Source of the DNA: Glycine soja
Taxonomy: Eukaryota > Streptophyta > Magnoliopsida > Fabales > Fabaceae
Direction: 5' to 3'
Assembly (NCBI RefSeq): GCF_004193775.1
Contig: NC_041010.1
Location: forward strand, 41,963,562-42,027,561
Length of the DNA stretch: 64,000 nt
The notes beneath the pieces are model-generated. The model was not told where the DNA came from. It worked only from the letters and a program-made list of their open reading frames with translations, and did not search any database. Positions 1 through 12,599 of this stretch are shown here, piece after piece. Numbering within the stretch: the stretch's first letter is position 1; each line of letters starts with the position of its first letter. A program made the position numbers and the translations under genes.

Positions 1-2700
1 CTTCATTCTCCTTCACGCATGTCGTGATCTCCTTCATTCTCCTGGTGGTTCGTGGTTCTTCCTCGTTGTGATTCTTCTTCTTCTTCGTGGTTGCGGTTCT
101 TTTTTTTTTCCTCCACTTCCCGTGCGACTGTGGTTTTTCTTTTTTCCTTCTTTTTCCTCCACTTCCTGCGCCATCTTCTTCTTCCTCTCCAACAAAAAAA
201 ATGACATTTTTCAGAAAAAAACCTTATACGGTTCAATCCGTATGACTCATACGGATTATACGGATTGCTAACCCGTATGGTTTTTTTTTTAATAATTTTT
301 TTTTTCAATTTTTCTCCTTCTAAATTTGTTTTTTTTGAAATTTTTTTATTTGTCAATTATTATTTAAATTGTTTCATAGTGTAATGTTAGTGAAATTTTT
401 TTTTTGATTTATATGTTAAGTATTGATTTTATTTATAAAAAAATATTAGTTATTACTAATATTTGATTAGATTGCTAAAATTAAAATTAGATTGGTGAAA
501 CAATTCATTTCCAATATTGTTATATTATATTTGTCTAACTTTTAAAAAAATCGAAACAAATATTTAAAAGATATTGAATTTGTTACTAATGAAAAATATT
601 GAATTCATAATTAAAAATAATTTAAATTTGTTAGTTACAAAAAATATTTAAACAAAAATTTTTAATAATTAAAATTTGTTATAAAAATATTGAAACATAA
701 TTTTTAATCGTACAATAAATCTCTTAATTATAAGAATTATGAAACTAAAATTCAAAATTTAAAATATGATAAGATTGTTAGTTTAAGATAATGATTAAAA
801 TCAAATTTAAAAATATATTTGATTTGGTAGTTATAAAAAATATTGAAACCAAAATTTAAAATTTAAGATATGATAAGATGGTTAGTTTAAGATAATGATT
901 GAAATCAAATTTAAAAATATACTAAATTTGATAGTTATAAAAAATATTGAAACCAAAATTTAAAATTTAAAATTTAAAATATGATAAGATTATTAGTTTA
1001 AGATAATAATTGAAATAAAATTTAAAAATATATTAAATTTGATAGTTGTAAAAAATATTAAAACCAAAATTTAAGATTTAAAATTTAATTATTAATCCAT
1101 GCAGATTAAAAAAAATTTAAAAATTTAAAAACATATGGATTATCAATCCCTATGAGTGATACACCTTAACAATTTGTATGTTTCTAAAAAACACTCAGAA
1201 AAGGACTAACGAAAGCTAACTTCCCTAGCTATTCTACATAATTTTTATCCCTCATTTTTATCCGCGGAAGTTGCATATCAGGATCTGTCAAAAAAAAAAA
1301 GTCGCAATTCCCTGTTTTTAAGGGGAGATCTTAATATAATTGAGTGTGGGTAATTTAATTTCAAGATTGAATTTTTAATTTTATAGACTATTTAAAATCG
1401 TCATGTTTGCTTTTCTTTTTTCATTTTATACCGGATAGATTGAGTAAATAACTTTGGTCCTGATTATATAAACCAATTGTTCATGAAAAAAATGAAAATT
1501 CTTATTTATATATTTATGTCCGATCGTTAGTTTTGTGAAACAATTATGTCTTGGAGTAATGTTTAAAGTTGTATTTTTTAAGATTAATTTGACTATAATT
1601 TATAAGATAAAAAAGTTCAAAAAACAATTTATGTTTATAAGATATAATTGTCATACTTTTATATTTTTAAAAATTAAATCAGAATTTTCTTTTTTTAAAG
1701 ACTAATTATCACTTTTAAATATTTAGAAACTAAAATTTTCATTTACCCCTTTCTGTTTAATTCAAAGGCTTGTAATTGTAACATCAACTTGTTGGGGAAT
1801 TTTCACAATTAAAGTATACATGGATTTTTTATTTTTTTTTTAGAGATAAAGCGTACATGGTTACAAACCATTCAACTGACAAATAGAAATTATAGAATCA
1901 CGCTTAGAAGTAAGGTTAGTGTTCTTTCTCCTCAATTATTTTATTATATCATCTCCGGGGTGATTTTTGGTTGGTCAAATGAATAAAAAATATGATAAAA
2001 ATACCCCACTACTACTTGGCTTGCATATATGGTCCAAACCCGGAATCAAGAGTGATTGTTTAAAGAGAATATAGAGATACAAGAAAATAAATTAAGGTGG
2101 CAAGGAAACGAAAGCGAAAACACATAAATATTTTTAAACTATAAATACACGGTTAATTACTACTTACTATTAGATTAAAAAAATAATATATTTTGACGGC
2201 TAGATAAAAAGAAAATCTAGAGTGCGGTTACTGTAAAAACTAAAATCAAGTTTAATCATAAGAAAAATCTTTTTCTTTTAATTTCTGTTTTACTTCTGCC
2301 TTTTTTTTCCGCAGGGAGAGCAATAGAGAAATAAGTTGTGAATTTAAATTTCTCCTACTAATAAAAACTAATAAATTAGTAATTAATATTTACCTTTAAA
2401 AAAAAAATCTTCCTTTTTTTTTAACCCTAGATGGGAGGTAATTTTGTGAATAGCAGGCGAAGTTTATGTTGAGGGAGGCACTTCTGTTGTTATTCAAGAC
2501 GCTTAAACATTGAAACAATTGGCTTTTCCTCGAAGGCAAAGCAAAACAGTTCATTTGTATTCCTACTAAGCTAGCCAATCAAAATAGATAGCATTTCAAA
2601 TCTTGAAGCTACATGTACACTCCAATACACGAATATAGTATTATATATGACTTAAGGACCCACGATACACACCTTCAAGCTACAAATTCCATGTTCAATA
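1..2700. other. AT-rich intergenic DNA with simple repeats
   Basis: No gene can be supported here. The first 200 bases are a CT-rich, low-complexity stretch of short CTTC/CTCC repeats. A near-perfect short palindrome lies at 235-257, and a tandem repeat at about 741-1090 is listed separately. The remainder, up to the promoter of the reductase gene, is AT-rich sequence with many stops in all frames. Short open frames on both strands at 3-356 are products of the CT-rich composition. Confidence 0.7.
741..1090. repeat. Degenerate tandem repeat, about 105-111 bp unit, three copies
   Basis: The word ATGATAAGAT recurs at about 766, 870 and 981. Each time it is followed by a similar block (TTAGTTTAAGATAATGATT, then TTTAAAAATAT and a run ending AAAATATTGAAACCAAAATT). 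The spacing of 104 and then 111 bp indicates local tandem duplication with later divergence. No coding content is visible. Confidence 0.75.
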
Positions 2701-2701
2701 A

Positions 2702-2713
2702 TATTATATAAGG
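2702..2713 (+). promoter_or_regulatory. TATA box of the reductase gene
   Basis: TATTATATAAGG lies about 55-60 bases upstream of the ATG at 2767, followed by a C/T-rich leader (ACATCTCCACCTCAC). The distance fits a plant core promoter with a short 5' leader. The transcription start itself is inferred. Confidence 0.55.
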
Positions 2714-2766
2714 GCTAACTTTACACATCTCCACCTCACTAACAAGAAAGGGAGAGAGAATTAGAG

Positions 2767-4065
2767 ATGGAAAAGAGCAGAGTGCTTATTGTTGGGGGAA
2801 CTGGCTACATAGGAAAAAGGTTGGTGAAGGCAAGTTTAGCTCAAGGACATGAAACATTTGTTCTTCACAGGCCTGAGATTGGTGTTGATATTGAGAAAGT
2901 TCAGCTTCTATTGTCATTCAAGGAGCAAGGAGCTAGGCTTGTTTCAGGTTCATTTAACGACCATAAGAGCCTAGTGAATGCTGTGAAACTTGTTGATGTT
3001 GTCATTTGTGCCATTTCTGGTGTTCACATCCGCAGCCACCAAATTCTACTCCAACTTAAACTTGTTGATGCAATAAAAGAAGCTGGAAACATCAAGGTAA
3101 TTCATTTACATGTAATAAAGTCTCATCATATCATATCATACAAGATTTTTATGATCAAATAATATTGGTTAATTTATTACAAGAAAAGAAATTTCATCAA
3201 ATAAAACTATGCAGAGATTTTTGCCCTCGGAGTTTGGTACTGATCCGGCAAGAATGGCGCATGCATTGGAACCTGGAAGAGTAACATTTGACGACAAAAT
3301 GGTAGTGAGGAAAGCCATTCAAGAGGCTCACATACCATTCACCTATATTTCTGCTAATTGCTTTGCTGGTTACTTTCTTGGTGGGTTGTGTCAGCCTGGC
3401 TTTATAATCCCCCCTATGGATTCTGTGATCTTATTTGGAGATGGAAACGTAAAGGGTAAGTGAACTGATCTTTATGTCCTATAAATGTTTTATGACTCTT
3501 CTGAATTCTTGAAACTGTTCCACTCAATTTGTTTGAACTATATATGTGCATCTCTTGAATTTGGCAGCTATCTATGTGGATGAAGATGATATAGCTATGT
3601 ACACTATCAAAACCATAGATGACCCCAGAACACGGAACAAGACAGTTTACATAAGGCCACCTGAAAACATATTATCCCAGAGAGAGGTTGTGCAAATTTG
3701 GGAGAAACTGATTGGTAAAGAGTTGCACAAATCTTCAATTTCAGCACAACAGTTTCTGAGTTCCATGGAAGGTGAAACCAATATCATTGATCATATAATA
3801 TTCACTTACGTAACTTTGTAACATACATAATATGATCTAATTTCTCGACATTTTATTCTTTTTAAAAATATAATAATACTTTAATTTGCAAAATAACACA
3901 GGACAACCATATGAGCAGCAAGTGGGAATGGGACATTATTATCATGTTTGCTTTGAAGGCTGCCTCACAAATTTTGAGATAGGAGAAGAAGGGGTTGAAG
4001 CTTGTGGATTGTACCCTCAAATAAAGTACACTACCGTTCAAGACTTCATGAAACGCTACGTATAA
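2767..4065 (+). CDS. Pinoresinol-lariciresinol reductase-like protein (PLR/isoflavone-reductase-like family)
   Basis: Four exons join without a frame break: 2767-3096, 3215-3455, 3568-3771 and 3902-4065, giving 312 aa, the usual length for this family. All introns are GT-AG. The N-terminus has the NADPH-binding glycine motif VGGTGYIG (residues 9-16). Lys138, in the stretch TFDDKMVVRK, sits exactly where the catalytic lysine of characterised PLRs lies. The family is NmrA-like and cytosolic and reduces the furofuran ring of pinoresinol and/or lariciresinol with NADPH during lignan synthesis. Isoflavone reductase and phenylcoumaran benzylic ether reductase are the nearest alternatives. The motif RFLPSEFG, which opens exon 2, is shared across the group. 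Overall similarity as recalled favours PLR, but substrate preference cannot be read from the sequence. An intact TATA box lies upstream. Confidence 0.9.
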
Positions 4066-5194
4066 AGGCTGTTATTTGCTTATTGTATCACATCCCATCA
4101 AAGATTGGGTTAAACAAAATAATAAATGCGTATATGTAACTGCAAATTAAATAAGAACAAATTAATAACATACTATATTTTCAACTATAGCAAATGCAAT
4201 GCAAAAAGCTACTGTATTTGTGTTCATATAAAGATGTCATTAATTATTTTTTTTCGTGACGTGGATTTTATATGCTAGTATTATTGATTATTGTAAAGTT
4301 TTTATTTCTTTACTTTTTTGCGTACGTTAGCTTCCTCTTCCTTGTCAATTTTTTGTCCAATCAGTTTCCCTCTTTTATACTTTCGTAACTCTTTAGGACT
4401 CTTTTTAGTCTTTAGCCTTTTCTCCTTACATTAATTTCTTCGACCTTAATCCTCTTTTCTCCTTACATTAATTCCTTGTCAATTGGGCCCTTCTTTCGAT
4501 CAGGTGTCGCTGTACATTTGTGTGTTCCTGCATGTTTTCTTCTTTTTCGTCTAAAATTTCCCGGGTTTTCTATTTTTCTTCTTCTTTTGATACTATTCAG
4601 CCTCTTTATTTTGTTATGGGTCAACCACTTTAAATGGCAATGCTTGCAGTTGCATTCTTGAATCAACGAGCTCCTACCATGCATATTGGAACCAGACTTT
4701 GTTCATAATTAATTAATTTGCCAATCAATTGATGTTGGTGTTGTTGTTGCTAACTCTTATGAAAATAAGCATTCCCATTCTATAAGAGTATAAAACTAGG
4801 GGCGGAGCATACATAAAACGAAGAGACTAGGGGTCATAAAAATATGAGCAATTAATATATGTAATGTATTATTAATAGTGTATAAGGTTTTATATAATTA
4901 TCTAATTATATATAAAGTAGCAAGCATGATAAGTATTTTTTTTAAGGTGATGTATGATAACTATGCTGATATATTTAGAATAATTTATCTAAAAAATCAT
5001 ATTGATTATAATCTTTTATGATTGATAATATAAAAAATTGACATATACAATAAATGTTAAACTCAAATCACACACGCGTATATATGAATTGAATATATGA
5101 GTATTAAAAATTATGTATATTATATATATGTATATATAATATATTCTTAATTTTTTAATTGTTTATAATTTCTAAGTTAAATATGTTGGTACGT

Positions 5195-5465
5195 GATAAA
5201 TGAACGAATTTTATTTTAAGTTTCTAATAATTTTTTTTTATTGTTTTGAGTATCTCATATATTAAAAATTTTATTTTGAGTCTTTAACATCAATTAAGTG
5301 ATGATATATTATTTTATAAATGATTTTTCGAACACTACAAATGATTTAGATGGTGTTATATCATCACTTAATTGGCGAAAAAAACTTTAAATAAAAATTT
5401 TAATATATTAGGGATTCACAATAATAAAATAATTATTAAAAAATGGAGACAAAATTCAATCCTTT
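5195..5465. mobile_element. Foldback MITE-like element
   Basis: Two arms pair across a short centre. The inner 17 bases at 5292-5308 are the exact reverse complement of 5357-5373. Outside them, a stretch around ATATATTAAAAATTTTATTT on the left matches the reverse complement of the right flank for about 100 more bases with mismatches. There is no coding capacity. The structure suggests a non-autonomous DNA transposon; outer ends are approximate and no target duplication was found. Confidence 0.7.
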
Positions 5466-6211
5466 AGCATAAATTTAAGCATATTTAAGCATTACTTTTA
5501 CGTATATCTACTACCAAATTCCCACATATGGAGTCTTGCAACGTATACACCCAAATCCTTCTTTTAATTAACACATAAATTAAATGGTAATCCAGTCGGG
5601 CCAACATTCATTGATCATGAAAGAATATTCAAAATAATCAAGATCTTTCATTAAAGAAAATGGTTTACATCGGAGTCACTTTCAACTTGCCATATTAATC
5701 TTGTGCCAGTTGAAAGCCAATTTAAGTTGTGACATGATTCTTTGAGCACAAAGAGGTGGTTGAAATGTCATCATGTTCCCTTATTTGTTTGGTTTCAATG
5801 ACGACACCATTTGTTGACCTTGCATCCTTCAGCACTTTAACCGCTTCCATTTGTCTAGGTCTTCACTCCACACGTGATTAAGAACAAGAAAATATCTCTG
5901 GTTTTGTAACACTTTGTGAACTGTTCTGTGCATTGCTTCTAATTAACACTTTGTAACACTGAGGTTGGGGTTTTGACCAGTGCTAGATTCTATTATGAAC
6001 TGCATAATCTCTTCATGTTGAAATCATTAGACACACATACCCGTAAGGGTATCAAACTCGAAAGTTTACGTACGCTTATGAGAGTTTCATAAACTTGACT
6101 CGTGCACTCAACTCATAAACTCGTAAGAGTCTATTTCATATAAAAATATTAACAAAATATTTATAAATAACATACCAATTAAACATTTTAACAATATAAT
6201 CAAGCAAAATA

Positions 6212-6650
6212 CACTGCAAAAAAAAACATTTAACGATGGTTAAAAATGGCTTTCAACGACGGTTATGAACCGTCTTTATAGTCAATGTCATTGAAAGTCG
6301 ATACCATTGATGACGAATTCATTAAAAACCGTCGTAAAAAAATTGATTTTTCTAAGACAGTTGTGATGTAAAAACCGTCTTAGAAAACATATATTCTAAG
6401 ACGGTTTTTATATCAAAAATCATCTTAGAAAGTATGAATTCTAAGATGGTTTGTCTTAGAAAGTATGCATTTTAAGATGATTCATACATCAAAACCGTCT
6501 TAAAAAGTATGTTTTTAAGATGATTTTTACATCATAATCGTCTTAAAAAGTATGCATTCTAAGACAATTCTGATATAAGAATTGTCTTAGAAAGTAGAGA
6601 ATTTCTAAGACGATTCTAATATAAGAACTGCCTTAAAATGTATGCATGAT
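6212..6650. mobile_element. CACTA (En/Spm) transposon end with palindromic subterminal repeats
   Basis: The sequence begins CACTGCAAAAAAAAACATTT, which fits a CACTA terminal inverted repeat. It is followed by roughly ten copies, in both orientations, of a motif close to TCTAAGACGGTTTT / AAAACCGTCTTAGAA separated by about 10-25 bases. Such dense inverted subterminal repeats are the transposase-binding region of CACTA elements. No opposite terminus was found to the right, so this is a solo end or a decayed copy. The following sequence up to about 7340 may be internal element DNA. Confidence 0.75.
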
Positions 6651-8107
6651 TGCATTCAATAGATTTTGACATTGGCTTTTTGAATGCATTTCAACCTAAA
6701 TAAGCATCCCCTCAATAATCAACATAAATATACTAAATAACTACGAAATTATAATAATCAAACGTTAACCAAAGCATTTCTTCAATAATTTCATTATTAA
6801 TTTTTTCAATTTCAAGATGTTACTGCCAAAGAAATAAAGAAAAGAGTTATTAAGCCAAAATAACATCCATTTGATGATGGATCAATGACCTACCTAAATT
6901 CACCAGTAGAATCTTAAATAATAACCAATCATTTATCAAATTAATGTTTATTTGAAACCTTGGTATAAAATATAGCATGTCCTATATGGTCCAGTAATCC
7001 TATCATAGCACAAAAGGAATTAGGAAAATACAAGATTCATGGTTAAAAAATTCACAGCTTAGATAAAAAATAAATAGAACCTTAGCAAGATTTGTAGCAT
7101 TATCTTCCAGTGAGGCATTTGAATTTATGCTATTAAGTTCCAGTCAGGACCTTGGTGTCTATGGAGAATCATATTTTTTGTACTGGCTACGCAAAACAAC
7201 AGTTCCACTAGTTAACATATAGCACAGTCACAAAAGTTACCACATAAGATAGAAGGCCAATGCCACATCCTACCAACAGTCTTCCAACATAAAGCCACCA
7301 AGCAACCTTCAAAAAACACAAAATTTTAGATTTACTTGTGTATAGTTTAAATTTTGTTCGTTGTAATCAGAGAATTTATATACGAGCATTAAAGACAGTT
7401 TCTTCTCTATATCAACCAATCATGGATTTCACACAATTGTGGTACTTGAATTTTTATAGAATTTGTGTCACAAGCTTGCTTAATTCTATTGGTAGCAAAA
7501 ATTTTACAGGAGGTGAGACTTCTTATGATTAAAAGATGGTCCAATTATTGGCAAATTAATGTGATATGATGATAAAGTTAATGTTTACGATTTAGCTTAA
7601 GTTTAGATTTTAGGTTGACTTGTTCAGTGTGGTGGCAACTGACAAGATAAATGAGAGAGTTTGTAATAATGATAATAAATGAGAGGGTTTTTAATTTTTC
7701 TTTTTATGATTTAATTTAAATATATTTTTATTTTTTATAGTTTAAATATTTTATTTCTAGTCTTATTAAAAATATTTTAATAATTTTAGTTCCTAAAACA
7801 TGTCTACGAGGATAACAATTAATATATTAAGATAATATTTCAACTGTGACATCATTTTTTAACGGAATATATTATCGATAAGAACTAAAAATTAAAAAAT
7901 TTCAAAAAGTAAAATAACTAAAATAATTATATGGGTATATAAAAATAAAATTCTCAAATTATTCAGGACTAAGATATTTTGGTCCAAATTTAAACTAGCA
8001 TGTAAAAATTTGACGGAGCATGAATAAATTATGTTATGACTATTGTACTTGTTGGCAATCTCTCTTTGCATGAGAGATACATGTTGAAAATGCTTTTATC
8101 CAGTACC

Positions 8108-10951
8108 ATGATTCTCTCTAATTCTCCAATTGCATGCCCTTCTCTACCAACTTCAACGGCAAGATATTCTTGAACACTCTTACCCAATTGCCAGAAAAAT
8201 TACATAAACAGCAGGAAAAAAAAAAAGGCTTAATTTTCTTAAAATTTTGCTCCGAAATTCCCTACCACTGTTTGTGCCCGGTTGCTTTTCTAATCTGTAG
8301 GGTGCCAAGTTGGAAACTTTTTCGCTGAAAAATGATGGGTTTATCAGAATTAGAGGAGCTACTGCTTATTCAATGGCACCCAGAATCCGAAAAACGGCAA
8401 CATGTTCTGTATCGAAAGATGGTAATGATGCCTCTGTTGGGACTGATGTACCTTTCCCTGCTGATTACTCTGAGCTTCTGGAACACGTAAGTGTTTCATT
8501 GTCCTCCCTTTGCACCAATCTTTTGTTCATTGCAACATTCAACTTTGTAGTGGTGGTCTTGTTAATTTGTTATATGTCAATCCTTTGTTGATCAACAGAG
8601 CAAGTAAATTTTACTGAATAAAAAGGTTTCAATACCTTTTTCGAACCTACAAATATGCTATTTTTGTAGTTATGATCTAGGTAATATTCAAATATTTCAT
8701 CAGTCTCCTTTACAAAGGATGTGGTTCCATCTAATGTTGCTATGTAAGCAATTTGTAACGTGGCATTGCTATGTGGCAACACTTTGATGGAGTCATGTAA
8801 GCATTTTTTTTGTAACAGAAGAATAAAAATTGAAAGTTTCGACATTATCGGGACTATAAACAAAAGAAAATTACAAAGATTAAAAGTGAAAAGTAGTATA
8901 TTTTACAAGAATGGAAAAGGTATTTAAACCACCCAAAACAATATAAGAAAAAGATGGTGGGACTTATAGTTGTGTGTCATGTACACTCAGACACATGCTA
9001 ATTGAACACTAAGATTGGTGTCTTTGTTATTGAATCAACCAACAGGCAAGAGTAGCTGCAGATTTGGCTATAAAGGATAACAGACAGCTAATGGTGAGTA
9101 GTATATGATAGCAATTTTATTAGGAATTAGGAATCCAGAACTAAAGTTACACACACTAAAGTGGGGAGCCTGTAATGAAACCATCTTATACAGGAGATTG
9201 AGTTTCCCACTGCTGGACTCAGGTCTGTGCCAGGTTCTACATAATTCAGTTTCCTTTTTTTGGTTTGAGTCCTGTTTTATCGTTGTTTCAATCTAAATGC
9301 AAATTGATTCATCTCACTCATTACATCACAGGTGATGGGGAAGGTGGAATTGAAATGACTGAGAGCATGCAATTGATTCATGAAATTTGTGACCGCTTCA
9401 TTAGTCCAGAGAAAGCCACACGAACAAGAATAGTAATCTTCTTGATTTAAAGAATCGTTCTTCTTTGTGCCCCTGGAATGTTTCTAGATGAAAAGCCTTT
9501 CTCTACATGTAAAAAAGGGTTTTGTGCTCCTTGCATTTCTTTCAATTAACTTGGAAGTTGTTGATTTTTTAGTTTTCTTTTTCTTAGCATACAATCTAAC
9601 TATGTTTTCAGTTAGTTACAAGTCTCTTGCTGTATAATTCCAACTCAGCATATAAACATCAATTATGATCGGTACACCCAGATGCCAAGATTTAATTCCA
9701 TAGTTTGATTGTTCCAATTAGCTCTAACTTTCTAGCTTATGTATCCTGTCTCCCCCTTCTTCATATGTGTTATCTACAAACGTTTGTCCTGTTCTCTAAA
9801 GATGACCATGCAAAGAAATTTATTGTCATAATTCAGCTTCATCACTTCCAGTTGAAATTTATGCATAACCTTTTGATCAGTTTTTTCCAGAGGCTAGTGA
9901 AGTTGACTTTGCCAGACAATCAGTCTTTAGCAGATGTTCTTTTAAGTTGGACTATCTGACAAAGTCTTCGTTTTTTGAAGATTTTGGCTTTGTTGAGAAA
10001 GTAAAAATGTCAGACAGGGTGAAGACAGGAGATGAACTTTTTTTGGTTGGCTACCCATATTTTAATGTCAATGGTAAATCCAAATATCCTTTGTTAATTG
10101 TTCTTGTTGATTTAAACAATGAAAGTTTCCTGATTAGTGTTCCCTTGTATTTCAGAAATACTTGTTGTGGAAGAACTTTATAAAGAGGCTGTCTTGAACA
10201 CTGAATGAAAACTGATTATTTTCAACGGAGAACTCGATCGCATAAGATCTGGATGTATCCTTTGCCAAATTGTGCAGCTTTTTTAATATGGATCTACCTG
10301 CTCCTATCCAGCATATATTAAGAGTTATTTTGTTTCAAAATATTTGTTACGTAGTAATTAGAAAATGAGTTACCAAGGAAAATAGGGTCAAAGATGTGAT
10401 TTTAAGAAAACAACTTCTGTAACATCATAAAGTCTCAGTCGCTTTCTTGCCTTTTTCAGAAAATAGTTATCCTTGATTGGATCAAGATTATCCACCATTC
10501 TTCTACCCAAAGCTTGCTGCACTTACGAAGACCTTCCTACCTATGATGAAAACTGTGTATTACATTCATAATTTCAAGGGCCGCAATGGAGGAACACTTT
10601 TTAGGTCTGCTAGCTAAGTTAACTCTAGTTGGTCTTATTATGTCGGAAGGTCATGCTTAGTATTGTGGTAATCTGAGAAATATTCAATATCTTGCTTAGA
10701 AATGAAATGGAATTTCTGTCAGTAGCTAGACTTTGGTTTAGTAACTGCACAAGTGCTTATGAAGCTTATTTGTTTCTCTTTGGGTGCATGCACCACGTAT
10801 GTGTTGTGTTTATTACATTTTCCTCAGGTGCTATCCAGGAGCCTGGAATGTCCTTAGAAGAGTGGGGACTGGGAAATATGTTTGTCTACATGAGCAGAAT
10901 AGTAAGCCATCCTTCAAGGAAGTTTCCCTTGAGATTCTTCCATCTGCTTGA
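8108..10951 (+). pseudogene. LPA3: LPA3-like (LOW PSII ACCUMULATION 3, DUF1995) gene copy with a nonsense codon
   Basis: Exons at about 8108-8486, 9046-9093, 9194-9233, 9332-9432, 9881-10073, 10156-10254, 10487-10604 and 10828-10951 splice cleanly and encode conserved LPA3/DUF1995 sequence, for example EIEFPTAGL, PGDGEGGIEM, DYLTKSSFFEDFGFVEKVKM, KLIIFNGELDRIRSG and a C-terminal ILPSA. LPA3 is a chloroplast factor that helps insert CP43 into photosystem II. Two lesions are visible. The transit-peptide region opens at 8108 but meets TGA at 8171 and further stops. In exon 6 the expected Arg codon before KLIIFNG is TGA (10206-10208), consistent with CGA to TGA. From the internal ATG at 8373 there are 182 open codons before that stop and 95 open codons after it. 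Because introns are kept, this is a duplicated copy, not a processed one. A short truncated protein is possible but would lack a transit peptide. Confidence 0.85.
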
Positions 10952-12599
10952 TATATCAGGAAATACTAATGGTAAGCAATTATAGTTTCCTACGTGCCAT
11001 AACTTAGTTACTTTATTGTGTGATGAACCACAGGGATTGGTCTCCAGCTCTTTTGCAGAGATTTAGAAAGAACCCTACACTTGCCATTTGATTAACGAAG
11101 TACTGAAGTTGGGGCCTCAGAAATGGCGTTTTCTAGGCTTCTAGCACAGAAGTGGTGTCGATGAGTAGCAAGTTGTTAATTGTACAGTTTAGGAATTCAT
11201 CTTTCGTCATTTGTGTGTGTGGACTATTCTGCAGAACTTTATATCACAGTCACAATCGCTGAATTAATTGAATTGATGAGTAGTCAATAAAATACAAATG
11301 ACACCATTTATTCTCCATCCAATCATCGTGTACCACTTGTTTGTTTAAGTAGAAATTAAAGTGAAAAGAAATAATGTCAAATTCCATTTGATTGAAAAAG
11401 AAATTAGAAATAGAAAAAATATTTCTACAAGACTACCAAAAAATACTTCCCCACCCAAATTGACATGAAAAGAAAATAATCTCTTTATTTTTTATATTAG
11501 TTTCTTGAAAATTAAATAATTTTTTATAACAAAGTTTAAAAAAATAATTTTACAATAAGAAAAATTATAATAGAATAAATAGTTACATTCTTTAATTATC
11601 ATAAAAATATTTTGTATTATTTATTTTCACTCTTTCAATCAGACACTGAAATTTCTCTTATTCCCTTTGTACTTTTATCCATCTAAATAAAACATTTTCC
11701 ACATTATTTCTCTAATATTTTTATCCTTTCTATTTCCTCATCATGCACAGGAACAATAATTCTTACCCAAGACTGGCCTCTTTGCACACTGAGAGAGCAA
11801 GAGATGTAGGATATGTTTACGAACCAACGCAACTGGCGTTGAAAACAAAATTTCCCTCAATGTGGATGGAAGCTATAATAATGATAGAGCTGCCTTTAAT
11901 GGTCTTTTCCATGATTTGCAACTACAGTTGGAGTTGGCATATCTGAAGATTCATTGCTACAGACTCCATGCATGTTCTCCACCTAGTAATCATGATCAGC
12001 CCCCACTCGTGTTGCCTCCCCTCATTCTTTCTGTTCGTCATCTTCTAAGGCAGAATTGGGAAGTTCATATGCACCATACTCTTTCGTGAAGAAAATTCTT
12101 GTCCTGTTTTTTTTTTTTTGGCAATGTATGATGGAGCTGCGCACTGTGATTTCCTCCATGTTCATGCAAGTCCCCCCCAGGAACTAGCTTTACCTTGCAA
12201 GCTGATGCTATGGGCATTCTGTTTCCTCGTCTGTATTTTTGTTTTTTTATTTTATTTTCCTCCGTGTTATCACACATTAACTAAAAAGCAATTTCACTCT
12301 TAATCTATATAAAATAACATAAAATCATACGTATAGAATGTTAAGAATGACACCATCCATTCTGCCCTCATTAGTAAACATAGTAAGTGTACAACATATT
12401 CACGTATAAAACCTTAGGAATGAGAAAGAAACTACATTACTACAATATCTTGCTGAAGGAAAGAAGAATTTCCTTATAAGATTTCATAGAAGAACCCAAT
12501 TATAAAACAATGAACCTACATCCCAGTGGGAAAAAAAATGGTACACCTGCATATTTCAAACAAATGATTCTGTATAGAAGAACTGAAACAACTCGTCAG
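10952..12599. other. Intergenic region between the LPA3 copy and the EDR2 3' end
   Basis: AT-rich spacer. The first few hundred bases are probably the old 3' untranslated region of the LPA3 copy. AT-rich low-complexity DNA fills 11280-11720. An RNase H-domain fragment at 11840-12225 is listed separately. The last stretch, 12300-12599, probably holds the 3' untranslated region of EDR2, which is transcribed leftward. Confidence 0.55.
11840..12225 (+). pseudogene. RNase H-type domain fragment (LINE or RVT_3-like)
   Basis: One frame reads LNVDGSYNNDRAAFNGLF, which resembles the opening of the RNase H domain in plant non-LTR elements (NVDGS followed by a GG-like turn). Further on come RHLLRQNWEVHMHHTL and DFLHVHASPPQEL, resembling its C-terminal part. 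A poly-T run at about 12106-12119 breaks the frame and the first catalytic segment is degenerate. It is a dead fragment. It could derive from a LINE or from a host-like RNase H protein family. Confidence 0.5.

Larger units (their letters stand above)
4066..8107. other. Intergenic region rich in transposon remnants
   Basis: No complete gene is visible between the reductase and the LPA3-like copy. It contains CT-rich sequence (4320-4480), a foldback element near 5195-5465, the CACTA end at 6212, and an AT-rich inverted structure near 7690-7990. A moderately GC stretch at 5600-5880 has one short open frame on the minus strand beginning MEAVKVLKDARSTNGVV, which I could not assign to any family. 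Confidence 0.6.

Noticed and set aside
3..356. 117-codon minus-strand frame rich in Lys, Arg and Glu
   Set aside because: It is the complement of a CT-rich low-complexity stretch, with no domain and no promoter or splice context.
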